NCBI GenBank assembly: GCA_022826345.1 | Contig: JAJDVB010000174.1 | Span: 1-37,434 of the forward strand | Reading direction: 5' to 3' | From: Alphaproteobacteria bacterium | GTDB lineage: Bacteria > Pseudomonadota > Alphaproteobacteria > UBA828 | Length of the DNA: 37,434 nucleotides | Shown here: positions 8,557-17,229 of the stretch, piece by piece | Numbering within the stretch: position 1 is the stretch's first letter | How the letters are laid out: every line of letters begins with the position of its first letter | Notes under the pieces: generated by a model | Database searches by the model: none | What the model saw: the letters and a program-made list of their open reading frames with translations, nothing else | Told to the model about the DNA's origin: nothing | Made by a program: the position numbers and the translations under genes

Positions 8557-10158
8557 ATGAAACGATTGGCCATGCTTCTGTCGCTGGCAGTGGCGATTGC
8601 CGTTTTGCACGCCAGCGTCACCCTCGCTGCCGACAAGCGGATATTCCGCCTCGAAGAGGCGCCTGTTGGCGAGATCGAGCCGGGGAAAGCGACCGATTTC
8701 GCCGACCTCATTCTGGTGTCGAACATCTATGACGGCCTGGTCGCTCCCAGAGCGGGCGGCGGTGTCCAGCCGCACGTGGCCGAGAGTTGGACCATTTCAG
8801 ACGACGGCCTGACCTACATGTTCTCGCTGCGCGAGGGCGTCAAATTCCACGATGGCAGCACGATGGACTCAGGCGACGTCACGTTCTCCGTCGAGCGGAT
8901 GATGACGATGAAGGAAGGCTTCTTCTTCCTCTTCGACGGCTGGATCGAGAGCTGGGAGGCGGTCGATCCGCAAACCGTGCGCGTCACGTTGGCCAAGCGC
9001 TACGCGCCCTTCCTCGCGGCGCTGACACGCCTGCCGCTGGTCAACAAGGACCTCGTGATGGCCAATCTCGCGGAAGGCGAGTACGGCGATCTCGGCGACT
9101 ACGGTGAGGGTTATCTCTCCCAGGCCGATGGGGGCTCCGGCGCCTACACGGTGAAGTCCCACAACAAGCAGGACCTCACCGTCATGACGCGGTTTGATGA
9201 CTATTTCCTGGGGTTTCCCGAGCACGCGCCCGACGAGGTGAGAATGCGCTACGGGCTCGAGGACGCGACGCTCCGCGCGATGATGAGCCGCGGCGAGCAC
9301 GACGTGTCGAGCATGTGGCACTCCTTCCCGGTCTACAAGGCGCTCGATGCGCTCGACGGCATCAGCGCTGTCATGGAGCCGCAAGCCGGCGGCTACTACG
9401 TGAAGATCAACACCCAACGGCCGCCGACCAACGACAAGCACCTGCGCCGTGCGCTGGCGCTGGCGCTGGACTACGACGCCCTCGCCGCGCTCATCACGGT
9501 GAAAGAAGGTGTCGCGGGTGGAACAGCGGCGCGGGGACCGATCCCTGCCAGCCTTATGGGCCATGACGAGAGTCTGCCGTTCCGCGGTCGCGATATCGAG
9601 GCGGCGAAGGCCGAGCTCGCCAAGTCGAACTACGACCCGGAAACCTCGGAGCCGGTGCGCATTACCTCGCATCTCTGCTGCGATACCCATGCCAAGGTTG
9701 CACTGCTGATGGCGGCGAACCTTGCCGAAATCGGGGTCAAGACCGAGCTTCAGGAAATGCCGTGGCCGCTCGTCATGGAGTCCGCCGCGACAATCGAGAC
9801 GACACCCAACCTGACGCCGATGGTGCAGATCACGTCTACGCCGGACGTCGATCCGCTGCTCTACGAGCTCTATCACTCGAGCTCGACGGGCCAGTGGCAC
9901 AACATGGAATGGTTGCTCGATGACGAAGTGGACGCCCTCCTGGCCGAGGCCCGCGGCGAGATGGACGAGGCCAAGCGGGAGGCTCTCTACAAGCAGGTGA
10001 ACGCGCGGCTGGTCGACCTGCAGCCGGATGTCTTCCTGTTCGATTCGGCCGGCGTCTTCGCCAAGCGGGACAACATCACCCTGCCCTTCGAGGACGAGGC
10101 CAAGCGTACCGGCGTGATCTGGGCGGACTTCAACTTCCGCCTAACCGAAGTCCGGTAG
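8557..10158 (+). CDS. ABC transporter substrate-binding protein, family 5
   Basis: This is the periplasmic receptor of a dipeptide/oligopeptide/nickel-type ABC importer (SBP_bac_5). A clear Sec signal peptide (basic MKR, hydrophobic core at residues 4-20, likely cleavage after VTLA at 24 or 25) precedes the family signature region NIYDGLVAP, PHVAESWTISDDGLTYMFSLREGVKFHDG (about residues 55-105). The Cys-Cys in SHLCCDTH is unusual for a periplasmic receptor. Length of 533 residues is normal. AGGGAG at 8543-8548 sits just upstream of the ATG. Two permeases and two ATPases follow in the same direction, completing the importer. Family-5 receptors bind peptides, but also glutathione, opines and hydroxyproline-type compounds; the substrate here is unknown. 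Confidence 0.93.
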   Translation: MKRLAMLLSLAVAIAVLHASVTLAADKRIFRLEEAPVGEIEPGKATDFADLILVSNIYDGLVAPRAGGGVQPHVAESWTISDDGLTYMFSLREGVKFHDGSTMDSGDVTFSVERMMTMKEGFFFLFDGWIESWEAVDPQTVRVTLAKRYAPFLAALTRLPLVNKDLVMANLAEGEYGDLGDYGEGYLSQADGGSGAYTVKSHNKQDLTVMTRFDDYFLGFPEHAPDEVRMRYGLEDATLRAMMSRGEHDVSSMWHSFPVYKALDALDGISAVMEPQAGGYYVKINTQRPPTNDKHLRRALALALDYDALAALITVKEGVAGGTAARGPIPASLMGHDESLPFRGRDIEAAKAELAKSNYDPETSEPVRITSHLCCDTHAKVALLMAANLAEIGVKTELQEMPWPLVMESAATIETTPNLTPMVQITSTPDVDPLLYELYHSSSTGQWHNMEWLLDDEVDALLAEARGEMDEAKREALYKQVNARLVDLQPDVFLFDSAGVFAKRDNITLPFEDEAKRTGVIWADFNFRLTEVR

Positions 10159-10179
10159 AACGCCACGACGTTTCTAGCT

Positions 10180-10214
10180 AAGCGGCGGCTGCCACGGCCT
10201 GGTGGCCGCCGCTT
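10180..10214 (+). promoter_or_regulatory. Intercistronic hairpin after the ABC binding-protein gene
   Basis: AAGCGGCGG (10180-10188) pairs perfectly with CCGCCGCTT (10206-10214). The stem is extended inside by CCAC/GTGG with a small bulge, and a short TTTCCCTC follows. It sits in the 77-base gap between the receptor and first permease genes. Placement suggests partial termination or 3-prime protection of the receptor message, as known for other importer operons. Confidence 0.55.
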
Positions 10215-10235
10215 TCCCTCAGCCCCGGACAGCAT

Positions 10236-11261
10236 ATGGGCGTAGCCGGGTTCATTCTGCGACGGTCTGCAGCGGCTGTCGTCGTGCTCGTGGGGCTCTC
10301 GATCCTGATCTTCGTGGTCGCCCGTGTCATTCCGGGCGATCCGGCACGCATGGCGCTCGGCTCTGTCGCAACGCCGGAGCAAGTCGAGAAACTGCGCAAC
10401 CGCCTTCATCTCGACGAGTCGCTGCCGGTTCAATACTGGGAGTTCATCAAGGGCCTTGCGCGGGGCGATCTCGGCGAATCGCTGGTCACGCGCCGCTCCG
10501 TCTCTTTGGACCTAGTCGACACCTTCCCGGCAACGCTGGAACTCGTTCTCGCCGCCGGGCTGATCATGGTGCTGGTTGGCGTACCGCTAGGCATCATCGC
10601 CGCCCGCTACCGCGACACGGCGATCGACAACGTCGCGCGGCTCTTCGCCCTGCTCGGCGTGGTGACGCCGAGCTTCGTGTGGGCCGTCTTCCTGATGCTG
10701 CTGTTGAGCTTCGTCCTCGGCCTCCTGCCGGTCGCGGGACGCTTGAGCGAGGCCTTCGAACCGCCCCCGATGGTCAGCGGCATGTACACGCTCGACGCGC
10801 TGATCGCGGGCCAGTGGCGCGTCTTCCTCGAAGCCATCCAACACCTGATTCTGCCCGCCCTTGCGCTGGCGTTGGCCGGAATGGGCCAAGCGGCCCGCCT
10901 CACGCGCACCAACATGGCCGAGGTCTATGGCCGCCAGTATGTCGAGATGGCGCGCGCCTTTGGCTTTCGCGAGCGCGAGATCGCCTTCAAGTATGCGTTG
11001 CGCCCGGCGATGATCCCAACGCTCACGATCCTCGGGCTCGATTTCGCGGTCATGCTCGGCAATGCCTTCCTTGTGGAGGCCGTGTTCGTCTGGCCAGGCA
11101 TGGCGAAGTACGGCGTCTTCGCGATCTTGCGGAAGGATCTCAACGCCATCGTGGGCACGGTGCTCGTGATCGGCGCCATGTTCCTGATCGTCAACATCAT
11201 CGTCGATCTGGTAACCGCCTACATCAACCCGCAGATTCGGCTCGGGAGGCGGGTGGCATGA
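10236..11261 (+). CDS. ABC transporter permease, DppB/OppB type
   Basis: This is the first inner-membrane permease of the family-5 importer. The N-terminus GVAGFILRRSAAAVVVLVGLS is the usual first helix of DppB-like proteins, followed by IPGDPARMALG. The binding-protein-dependent transport domain fills residues 95-335. The cytoplasmic EAA loop reads RQYVEMARAFGFREREIAFK with the invariant Gly. At 341 residues and about six helices it has the typical size. Its stop TGA (11259-11261) overlaps the ATG of the next permease in an ATGA, so translation is coupled. No strong ribosome binding site is visible before the ATG. Confidence 0.92.
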   Translation: MGVAGFILRRSAAAVVVLVGLSILIFVVARVIPGDPARMALGSVATPEQVEKLRNRLHLDESLPVQYWEFIKGLARGDLGESLVTRRSVSLDLVDTFPATLELVLAAGLIMVLVGVPLGIIAARYRDTAIDNVARLFALLGVVTPSFVWAVFLMLLLSFVLGLLPVAGRLSEAFEPPPMVSGMYTLDALIAGQWRVFLEAIQHLILPALALALAGMGQAARLTRTNMAEVYGRQYVEMARAFGFREREIAFKYALRPAMIPTLTILGLDFAVMLGNAFLVEAVFVWPGMAKYGVFAILRKDLNAIVGTVLVIGAMFLIVNIIVDLVTAYINPQIRLGRRVA

Positions 11262-12106
11262 GGCGGCTGATCCGCTCGCGCGCCTGGTACAAGTTCAGCC
11301 GCAGCCGACTTTCGGTGGCGGGCCTCCTTACAATTCTGGTGATTGCGCTGGTGACGATTATTGCGCCGGTGATTGCGCCCTTCCCCGAGCACGTCGGCAT
11401 CTTCGTGGACTTCCGCAACACCGAACAGCCGCCGGGCTGGATTTACTTCTTCGGCACCGACGACAACGGACGCGATATCTTCACGCGGGTCCTTTACGCC
11501 TATCGCGTCTCGTTCGCGGTTGGGCTTCTCGTTCTCGCAATTGCGGTACCGGTGGGAGTCATCCTTGGCCTGCTTGCCGGCTACTACGGCGGGCTGGTCG
11601 ATACCGTCATCATGCGCACGACGGACGTGTTCCTGGCATTGCCGCCTCTCGTCCTCGCCATGGCCATCATGGGCTACCTCCAGCCCTCGCTCTTCAACAT
11701 CATGCTCGCAATCTCCGTGATGTGGTGGCCATGGCACACCCGGCTGATCTACAACCTCACGCGCTCGCTCCGTCACGAGGGCTACGTTCAGGCGGCCAAG
11801 GTCTCCGGCGCGACGGACCTGCACATCCTGTTCAAGGAGATTCTGCCCAACTGCGTGCCCAGCCTGCTGACCAAGATGGCCTTCGACATGAGCTTCGTGA
11901 TCCTGATGATCGCGGCGCTCGGCTTCGTCGGCCTCGGCATGCAGCCGCCCACGCCCGATCTCGGGCGCATGGTCGCCGAAGGCGTCAGGTTCATGCCCTT
12001 CGACTGGTGGATGTCGGTGTTCCCCGGCCTCGCCATTCTCATCCTGGTCCTCGCCTTCAACCTGTTCGGCGACGGGCTGCGCGACATGCTGGACGTGGAC
12101 GTGTAG
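11258..12106 (+). CDS. ABC transporter permease, DppC/OppC type
   Basis: This is the second permease of the importer, 282 residues long. It has the DppC-type N-terminal helix (SVAGLLTILVIALVTIIAPVIA), then FGTDDNGRDIFTRVLYAYRVSF, which is the classic region of this family before the transport domain. The EAA loop is GYVQAAKVSGATDLHILFKEILPN. The ATG at 11258 overlaps the previous stop by 4 bases. An open frame runs further upstream across the first permease, but it encodes an arginine-rich shadow. The gene ends 3 bases before the first ATPase gene. Confidence 0.92.
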   Translation: MRRLIRSRAWYKFSRSRLSVAGLLTILVIALVTIIAPVIAPFPEHVGIFVDFRNTEQPPGWIYFFGTDDNGRDIFTRVLYAYRVSFAVGLLVLAIAVPVGVILGLLAGYYGGLVDTVIMRTTDVFLALPPLVLAMAIMGYLQPSLFNIMLAISVMWWPWHTRLIYNLTRSLRHEGYVQAAKVSGATDLHILFKEILPNCVPSLLTKMAFDMSFVILMIAALGFVGLGMQPPTPDLGRMVAEGVRFMPFDWWMSVFPGLAILILVLAFNLFGDGLRDMLDVDV

Positions 12107-12109
12107 GCC

Positions 12110-13075
12110 ATGGCGCTCTTGGAAACCACGGACCTGCACGTTCGCTTCGAGCTCTTCGAGGGCGTGTCGCACGTCCTCAATGGCGTCAACCTCAAGGTCG
12201 AGCGGGGTGAGCGCGTCGCTGTCGTCGGCGAATCCGGGTGCGGAAAGTCGCTTACGGCCCGCGCGGTGCTGGGATTGCTGCGCCATACCAACGCGCAAAT
12301 CGACGGCAGCGTGCGCTTCGACGGATCGGAGCTCCTCTCGCTTTCGGAGCGCGGATGGCAGGCGATCCGGGGCCGGCGCATCGGCATGATCTTCCAAGAC
12401 CCGACCGCTGCGCTCAACCCGACGTTCACGGTGGGCGACCAGCTGTTCAAGGTGATCATCAGGGGCGGCCGCGCCCGAACCAAGCGGCAGGCACGCGAGA
12501 TCGCGCGTGAAGCTCTTCGCCACACGGCGATCGCGGACCCAGACCGCGTGCTGCACGCCTATCCCTTCCAGCTCAGCGGGGGCCTCGCCCAGCGGGTTCT
12601 CATCACGATGGCGCTGGTCAACGAGCCCGAGCTCGTGCTCGCGGACGAGCCGGGCTCTGCCCTCGACGTCACCGTGCAGGAGCAGACGCTCCGCCTGATG
12701 CGGGCGCTTGGCGACGAGCTCGGCGCCGCCGTCCTGATCATCACCCACAACCTCGGCGTGGTCCGCGAATTCGCCCAGCGTGTCTACGTCATGTACGCCG
12801 GATCGATCGTCGAGGAAGCGGATGTCGACACGCTGTTCCACGCACCGCGACACCCCTATACGCGAGCCCTGCTGGAGGCCGTGCCACGCCTGACCGGCGA
12901 GATGCTGCCACAGCCCATCGAAGGCGTCGTACCCGATTACACCGCAGCACCTGTTGGCTGCCGCTTCCACCCGCGCTGCCCCCACGCGCAGCCGGCCTGC
13001 CAAGAGCCCCCGCCCGTGGTCGACCTCGGCGACGGCCATCGGGTCGCGTGCGTGCTGCCGGAGGCGCAGCCATGA
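12110..13075 (+). CDS. ABC transporter ATP-binding protein, DppD/OppD type
   Basis: This is the first cytoplasmic ATPase of the importer, 321 residues. Walker A is GESGCGKS (residues 40-47), the Q-loop is in MIFQDPTAALNP, and the signature is LSGGLAQRV (155-163). Walker B is LVLADEPGSALDV, where relatives usually have DEPTTALDV or DEPTSALDV; the Gly is a small oddity. The H-loop is in ITHNLGVV. The C-terminal oligopeptide ATPase extension carries the cysteine cluster CRFHPRCPHAQPACQ, typical of DppD/OppD proteins and able to bind an Fe-S cluster in some. The stop overlaps the next start (ATGA at 13072-13075). Confidence 0.93.
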   Translation: MALLETTDLHVRFELFEGVSHVLNGVNLKVERGERVAVVGESGCGKSLTARAVLGLLRHTNAQIDGSVRFDGSELLSLSERGWQAIRGRRIGMIFQDPTAALNPTFTVGDQLFKVIIRGGRARTKRQAREIAREALRHTAIADPDRVLHAYPFQLSGGLAQRVLITMALVNEPELVLADEPGSALDVTVQEQTLRLMRALGDELGAAVLIITHNLGVVREFAQRVYVMYAGSIVEEADVDTLFHAPRHPYTRALLEAVPRLTGEMLPQPIEGVVPDYTAAPVGCRFHPRCPHAQPACQEPPPVVDLGDGHRVACVLPEAQP

Positions 13076-14031
13076 GCGCGGCGCCGGTGCTCAGCGTTCG
13101 TGGCCTAAGCAAGTACTACCGGGTCAAGGGAACGCGGGTCGATGCGCTTGCTGGCGTCGACCTCGACATACGGCGCGGCGAGACGATGGCGATTGTCGGC
13201 GAGTCGGGTTCCGGCAAGACGACGCTCGGCAATCTCATCCTCGGTCTGGAACGCGCATCCGCAGGCCAGATCATCTTCGAGGGCGCACCGCTCCAGATGA
13301 GGCGAAGCAGCGCATTGCGCCGACGCATCCAGGTGGTCCAGCAGAATCCCTTCTCGACACTCAATCCGAAGAGGACCGTACGGTCCACGATTGAGCTGCC
13401 CCTGCGCGCTTACAAGATGGTCTCGCGCGATCGCTATCGCGCGCGCGTCGGTGAGCTGCTCGACATCGTCGGCATGTCGTCGACACACATGAACCGCTAT
13501 CCAGCCGCGCTTTCGGGCGGGCAGCGTCAGCGCGTCGCCCTCGCCCGCGCATTGGCCAGTGAGCCCGAAATTATTGTGCTGGACGAGCCGACTTCGGCGC
13601 TCGACGTTTCGGTGCAGGCGCGGGTTCTCGCGCTTCTGGTCGAGCTGCAGCGGACATTCGATCTCACGTACATCTTCATCACCCACGATCTCAGCGTCGT
13701 GCGGAACATCGCTCGCCGGGTCTCGGTGATGTACCGGGGACGGGTCGTGGAGAGCGGCCCGACGGAGAGCGTGTTCGCCGAACCGCGTCATCGCTACACG
13801 TCCATGCTGCTGTCATCGATCCCGGTGGTCTCCGACGAAGAGATTGCGGTAAAGCCAAGCTGGACCTGGGATCCGGGAGCCATCGAAGGCCAAGGGCAGC
13901 ATTCCGACGGCTGCCCCTTCGCCCCGCGATGCCCCTATGCGGTCGATGCCTGTTGGTCCGAGATGCCCCATCTCGAAACCCTGGCGGAGGCGCATCTCGC
14001 CGCATGCCACCGGCCCGCCGACCCGCCTTAA
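13072..14031 (+). CDS. ABC transporter ATP-binding protein, DppF/OppF type
   Basis: This is the second ATPase of the importer, 319 residues. Walker A is GESGSGKT (residues 43-50), the Q-loop is VVQQNPFSTLNPKRTV, the signature is LSGGQRQRVALARAL (from residue 147) and Walker B is IIVLDEPTSALDVS. All are canonical, unlike its partner, which has variant signature and Walker B residues. The C-terminal cysteine-rich tail is CPFAPRCPYAVDAC. The ATG at 13072 overlaps the preceding TGA, and conserved sequence begins straight after it. This closes a five-gene importer: receptor, two permeases, two ATPases. Confidence 0.93.
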   Translation: MSAAPVLSVRGLSKYYRVKGTRVDALAGVDLDIRRGETMAIVGESGSGKTTLGNLILGLERASAGQIIFEGAPLQMRRSSALRRRIQVVQQNPFSTLNPKRTVRSTIELPLRAYKMVSRDRYRARVGELLDIVGMSSTHMNRYPAALSGGQRQRVALARALASEPEIIVLDEPTSALDVSVQARVLALLVELQRTFDLTYIFITHDLSVVRNIARRVSVMYRGRVVESGPTESVFAEPRHRYTSMLLSSIPVVSDEEIAVKPSWTWDPGAIEGQGQHSDGCPFAPRCPYAVDACWSEMPHLETLAEAHLAACHRPADPP

Positions 14032-14047
14032 CCGTGGGAGAGAACAG

Positions 14048-14140
14048 GTGACGAGCGAGACTACGGGAGAGCGCTGGGGGGTATCTGCACGTGGTCCACG
14101 CGATGTGGCGCTGAAAGAACATCAGCCTCGCCTATGCTGA
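14048..14140 (+). CDS. Candidate small ORF, 30 codons
   Basis: A GTG at 14048 is preceded by GGGAG (14036-14040) at a good 7-base spacing and opens a 30-residue frame ending at TGA 14138-14140, between the ABC operon and the dehydrogenase gene. It has no recognisable domain, signal peptide or membrane segment. It could be a leader peptide or chance; only the ribosome binding site argues for it. Confidence 0.15.
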   Translation: MTSETTGERWGVSARGPRDVALKEHQPRLC

Positions 14141-14212
14141 CGGTGTTGGCGGTAGCTTTGCAGCTTGAGGATTAGCCCGGCGCGGCGGCAACCGCATGGG
14201 AAGGAGAGGTCG

Positions 14213-15187
14213 ATGACTGTCCCTTCAACGCTCGATACGGTCGCCGTCGTGGGCAACGGCCTCGTCGGTCATGGAATGGCCCAGATCTTCGCGGCTGCGG
14301 GCCACCAAGTCGTCATGATCGGCCGGCGCGCGGAGAGCCTCGCCGCGGCGATGGAGAGGATTGCGAAGAGCCTCGCCGCTTTCGAAGCGCACGGGCTCGT
14401 CACGTCCGGCGAAATCAGTGCCACCCTTGGACGCATCCGGACCTCGACCGATCTCGAGGACGCGGCGGAGGCGCAGCTCGTCCTCGAGGCGGTTCCGGCC
14501 GACCGGGCGGTCCAGGACGAGGTATACGGGCGGCTCGACGCGATCTGCGCGCCACCCGCCGTCTTCGCCTCCGGGAGCGGGCAGCCCGCGAGTGATCTCG
14601 TGTCGAACGTCACGCATCGCGGGCGCGTGGTCGCCGCCCACTTCTGGTACCCGCCGCAGCTCATTCCGCTCGTCGAAGTCTGCGCCGGACCGGAAACCGA
14701 CCCGGACGTGGCGCCCTGGCTCTACGACGTTCTCCGGGCAGCCGAAAAGGAGCCGGTGATTGTCGACAAGGAAGTTCTGGGTTTTATCGGCAACCGGCTT
14801 CAGTACGCGATCCTGCGCGAGGCCTGGGCGCTGTGGGCAGAGGGGGCGGCCTCAGCCGAGGCGATCGACACGGTGGTGAAGGCGTCCATCGGGCGGCGTC
14901 TCGCGATCACCGGACCCATCGAGTCTGCCGACGTCGGCGGCCTCGATACGCTGCATGCGTTCGGCGCGTACCTCATCCCGCACCTGACGACGGGTTCCCA
15001 GCCCGCGTCGGCGGTGACCGCGCTAGTCGATGCGGGGCATCGCGGCCTGCCGTCGGGCCGAGGGGTGTATGACTGGAGCGCGCGCGACGGCGTGGCGCTG
15101 CTGAAGGAACGCGAAGAGGAGTTGTTCCGCCACCTCGCCCGCGACAAGGCCGGACGCCCACCTGGCCGGCCAACGTCTACACGCTGA
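14213..15187 (+). CDS. 3-hydroxyacyl-CoA dehydrogenase family protein (carnitine-dehydrogenase-like)
   Basis: This is an NAD-dependent 2-domain dehydrogenase that oxidises a 3-hydroxy acid or acyl-CoA. The Rossmann loop is VGNGLVGHGMAQ (residues 13-24). Catalytic candidates are Ser120, His143 in AAHFWYPPQLIPLVEV, Glu155 and Asn194 in GFIGNRLQYA. Canonical acyl-CoA enzymes read HFFNPP where this has HFWYPP, which suggests a non-CoA hydroxy acid substrate as in L-carnitine 3-dehydrogenase or L-gulonate dehydrogenase. Its 324-residue length fits those stand-alone enzymes. AAGGAGAGG at 14201-14209 supports ATG 14213. It is the last gene of the plus-strand catabolic block and converges with the next gene. 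Confidence 0.8.
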   Translation: MTVPSTLDTVAVVGNGLVGHGMAQIFAAAGHQVVMIGRRAESLAAAMERIAKSLAAFEAHGLVTSGEISATLGRIRTSTDLEDAAEAQLVLEAVPADRAVQDEVYGRLDAICAPPAVFASGSGQPASDLVSNVTHRGRVVAAHFWYPPQLIPLVEVCAGPETDPDVAPWLYDVLRAAEKEPVIVDKEVLGFIGNRLQYAILREAWALWAEGAASAEAIDTVVKASIGRRLAITGPIESADVGGLDTLHAFGAYLIPHLTTGSQPASAVTALVDAGHRGLPSGRGVYDWSARDGVALLKEREEELFRHLARDKAGRPPGRPTSTR

Positions 15188-15294
15188 AATTGGTCCCTTG
15201 GCGCGCGGAACGAGCCTTCCGCCAGTTCAGAGGTACATAGCGCCCCTACTTTTCGAAGAGGCGAGCGCGCGCCACGCCGACGCGGCCAAAGGGT

Positions 15295-16089
15295 TCAGGA
15301 TACTCTGTCAAAAAATTCTGCAACCGCGTTGGCCAGCGCGTCGCCGCGCGTCTCCGGCAGCATGTGGCCGCCGCCGTCCAGCGCGCAGTGAGCCGCACCG
15401 GGGATCAGCGCCGCGAGTTCCGCGCCGAACCAGGGCGGCATCAGCTGGTCATCGGCCGCAGTCACGACCAGGGTGGGGCAGGTCAGGCCCGGCGACAGCG
15501 GGCGGGCGTCGAAAGCCAGGATTGCCTCCAGCCTGTGCTCGATCCGGTCGGCATCCTGCGGCACCGCGTTTCTGGCCAGCCGCTCGAATGCCTCTGCGTG
15601 CGTGCGGCGGTAGTCGGGCGGGAACAGCAGGCTGGCGTTGAACCAGGCGTAGCGGTATGGGTCGAGCGCCCGCGCGGCCGCCACGCGCAGACGTTGCATC
15701 GTCGCCAGATGCGCATCGCCATGGCTCCACGGATTGGCCAGAACCAGCCCGGCGACCCGGTCCGGGCAGGCCGCAGCCAGCGACAGGCCGATGCCGCACC
15801 CGGTGGAGTGGCAAAACAGGTGCGCTCTGTCGATCTCCAGCGCGTCGAAAAGCTGCGCAAGCTCCGCCGCGCGGCCCGTCATGGCCATGCTTTCGGGCGC
15901 GGCCACGGGTGCGCTGCGGCCGGTGCCGCGTTGGTCGTAGCGGACCACCCGGAAGCGTCCCGCCAATCTATCGCAAAACGGACCCACGCCGATCGGCCCG
16001 GTACTCTGCGGCAGCAGCATCGCCAGCACGGCGCCGCTGCCGCTTTCCTCGTAGTAGATGTCGCCGCCTTCGATCTGCGCCAAGGGCAT
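15295..16089 (-). CDS. Alpha/beta hydrolase
   Basis: This is a 264-residue alpha/beta-hydrolase-fold enzyme. The oxyanion and strand regions are recognisable in YDQRGTGRS. The nucleophile elbow is CHSTGCG with Ser95. The acid is Asp214 in TAADDQLMP and the catalytic base is His242 in GGGHMLPE, so the triad is complete. ATG 16089 is chosen because the fold begins within ten residues of it; the frame runs further upstream but encodes proline/arginine-rich shadow sequence. It lies 89 bases downstream of the ureidoglycine aminohydrolase gene on the same strand and is probably co-transcribed. RutD-like aminoacrylate hydrolases and ester or lactone hydrolases look similar, so the substrate is open. 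Confidence 0.82.
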   Translation of the reverse strand: MPLAQIEGGDIYYEESGSGAVLAMLLPQSTGPIGVGPFCDRLAGRFRVVRYDQRGTGRSAPVAAPESMAMTGRAAELAQLFDALEIDRAHLFCHSTGCGIGLSLAAACPDRVAGLVLANPWSHGDAHLATMQRLRVAAARALDPYRYAWFNASLLFPPDYRRTHAEAFERLARNAVPQDADRIEHRLEAILAFDARPLSPGLTCPTLVVTAADDQLMPPWFGAELAALIPGAAHCALDGGGHMLPETRGDALANAVAEFFDRVS

Positions 16090-16178
16090 TTGCAAGGTGT
16101 CCGTCGTCCACGATAGGGGGACAGTCAGTTCCGGGCGACCCTCGCCCAGGACGTCCGTCGGCGACGAACCACCCGGCC

Positions 16179-17024
16179 CTACGCAGGCGCGGGCGCTCCG
16201 GGGACGGGGAGCATCGGGATGCGATTCACATCCTTGTACAGCAGGTAACGGAAGAGCCCCGGTCCGCCGGCGTAGCAGGCCTGCGGACAGAAGGCGCGCA
16301 GCCACATGTAGTCACCGGCCTCGACCTCCACCCAATCCTGGTTGAGCCGGTACACCGCCTTGCCTTCGAGCACGTAGAGCCCGTGCTCCATGACATGGGT
16401 CTCGGCGAAGGGAATGGACCCGCCCGGCTGGAAGGCCACGATGTTCACGTGCATGTCGTGGCGCAAGTCGCTCGAGTCCACGAAACGCGTCGTCGCCCAG
16501 GCGCCGTCCGTGTCCGGCATCGGCACCGGCTCGACGTCATGGTCGGACGTCACGAAGCACTCGGGCGCGTCGACACCGTCCATGGGCTGATACGCCTTTC
16601 GGATCCAGTGGAAGCAGGCGGGCTCTCTTCCTGCGTTGGCGACCGTCCAGCGTGTGCCCGGCGCCACATAGGCGTAGCCGCCGGGCGGCAGCGTGTGCTC
16701 TGCATTGTCGAGCGTGAGCCGCAATTCACCGGCCATGACGAACAGCACGCATTCGACGTGGCCGTCCGGCTCAGGCCGCTCGCTGCCGCCGCCCGGCTCA
16801 AGCTCGACGATCGACTGGGAAAATGTCGTCGCGAATCCCGCGACTGGACGCGAAAGCACCCACGCGCGAGCGCCCTGCCAGTGCGGGAAGTAGCTGGTGA
16901 CGATGTCGCGCAGCACGCCGCGCGGAATGACCGTGTACGCCTCGGTGATCACGGCACGGTCGGTCAACAGCGTCTGCTGCGGCGGAAGGCCGGCCACCGG
17001 CGTGAAGTAATTGCGTGCGCTCAT
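16179..17024 (-). CDS. allE: (S)-ureidoglycine aminohydrolase
   Basis: This bicupin enzyme releases ammonia from (S)-ureidoglycine to give (S)-ureidoglycolate in allantoin/purine breakdown. The 281-residue product has two cupin domains (about residues 60-145 and 190-265). The Mn-binding set known in the family is intact in the second: Glu208, His210 and His214 in FAETHVMEHGLYVLEGK, and Gln248 in FCPQACYA. The N-terminal RAVITEAYTVIPRGVLRDIVTS is also characteristic. ATG 17024 lacks a clear ribosome binding site; GTG 17060, behind GAGAGGA, would add 12 residues and is a real alternative. No allantoinase or allantoate amidohydrolase is in the window, so the rest of the pathway must be elsewhere. 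Confidence 0.9.
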   Translation of the reverse strand: MSARNYFTPVAGLPPQQTLLTDRAVITEAYTVIPRGVLRDIVTSYFPHWQGARAWVLSRPVAGFATTFSQSIVELEPGGGSERPEPDGHVECVLFVMAGELRLTLDNAEHTLPPGGYAYVAPGTRWTVANAGREPACFHWIRKAYQPMDGVDAPECFVTSDHDVEPVPMPDTDGAWATTRFVDSSDLRHDMHVNIVAFQPGGSIPFAETHVMEHGLYVLEGKAVYRLNQDWVEVEAGDYMWLRAFCPQACYAGGPGLFRYLLYKDVNRIPMLPVPGAPAPA

Positions 17025-17152
17025 CGGTCGGCCAATGCTTGCCGAATGCTCATCGCGCACGTTCCTCTCTCGAAGTTGTCGCACCGCGCATGGTCGCCCG
17101 CCCCCTGCCCCGCCCCTACCGCGCGGACTCGGGGCTTGGGTTGGCAGAAAAA

Positions 17153-17229
<77 letters not shown>

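Noticed and set aside
11219..13039. Open frame of about 600 codons antisense to the DppC- and DppD-type genes
   Set aside because: The product is His/Glu/Arg-rich shadow sequence opposite two clear ABC components.
15205..15222. Hairpin GCGGAA/TTCCGC in the gap between the dehydrogenase and hydrolase genes as a terminator
   Set aside because: The stem is only 6 bp with no T-run on either strand, too weak to call.
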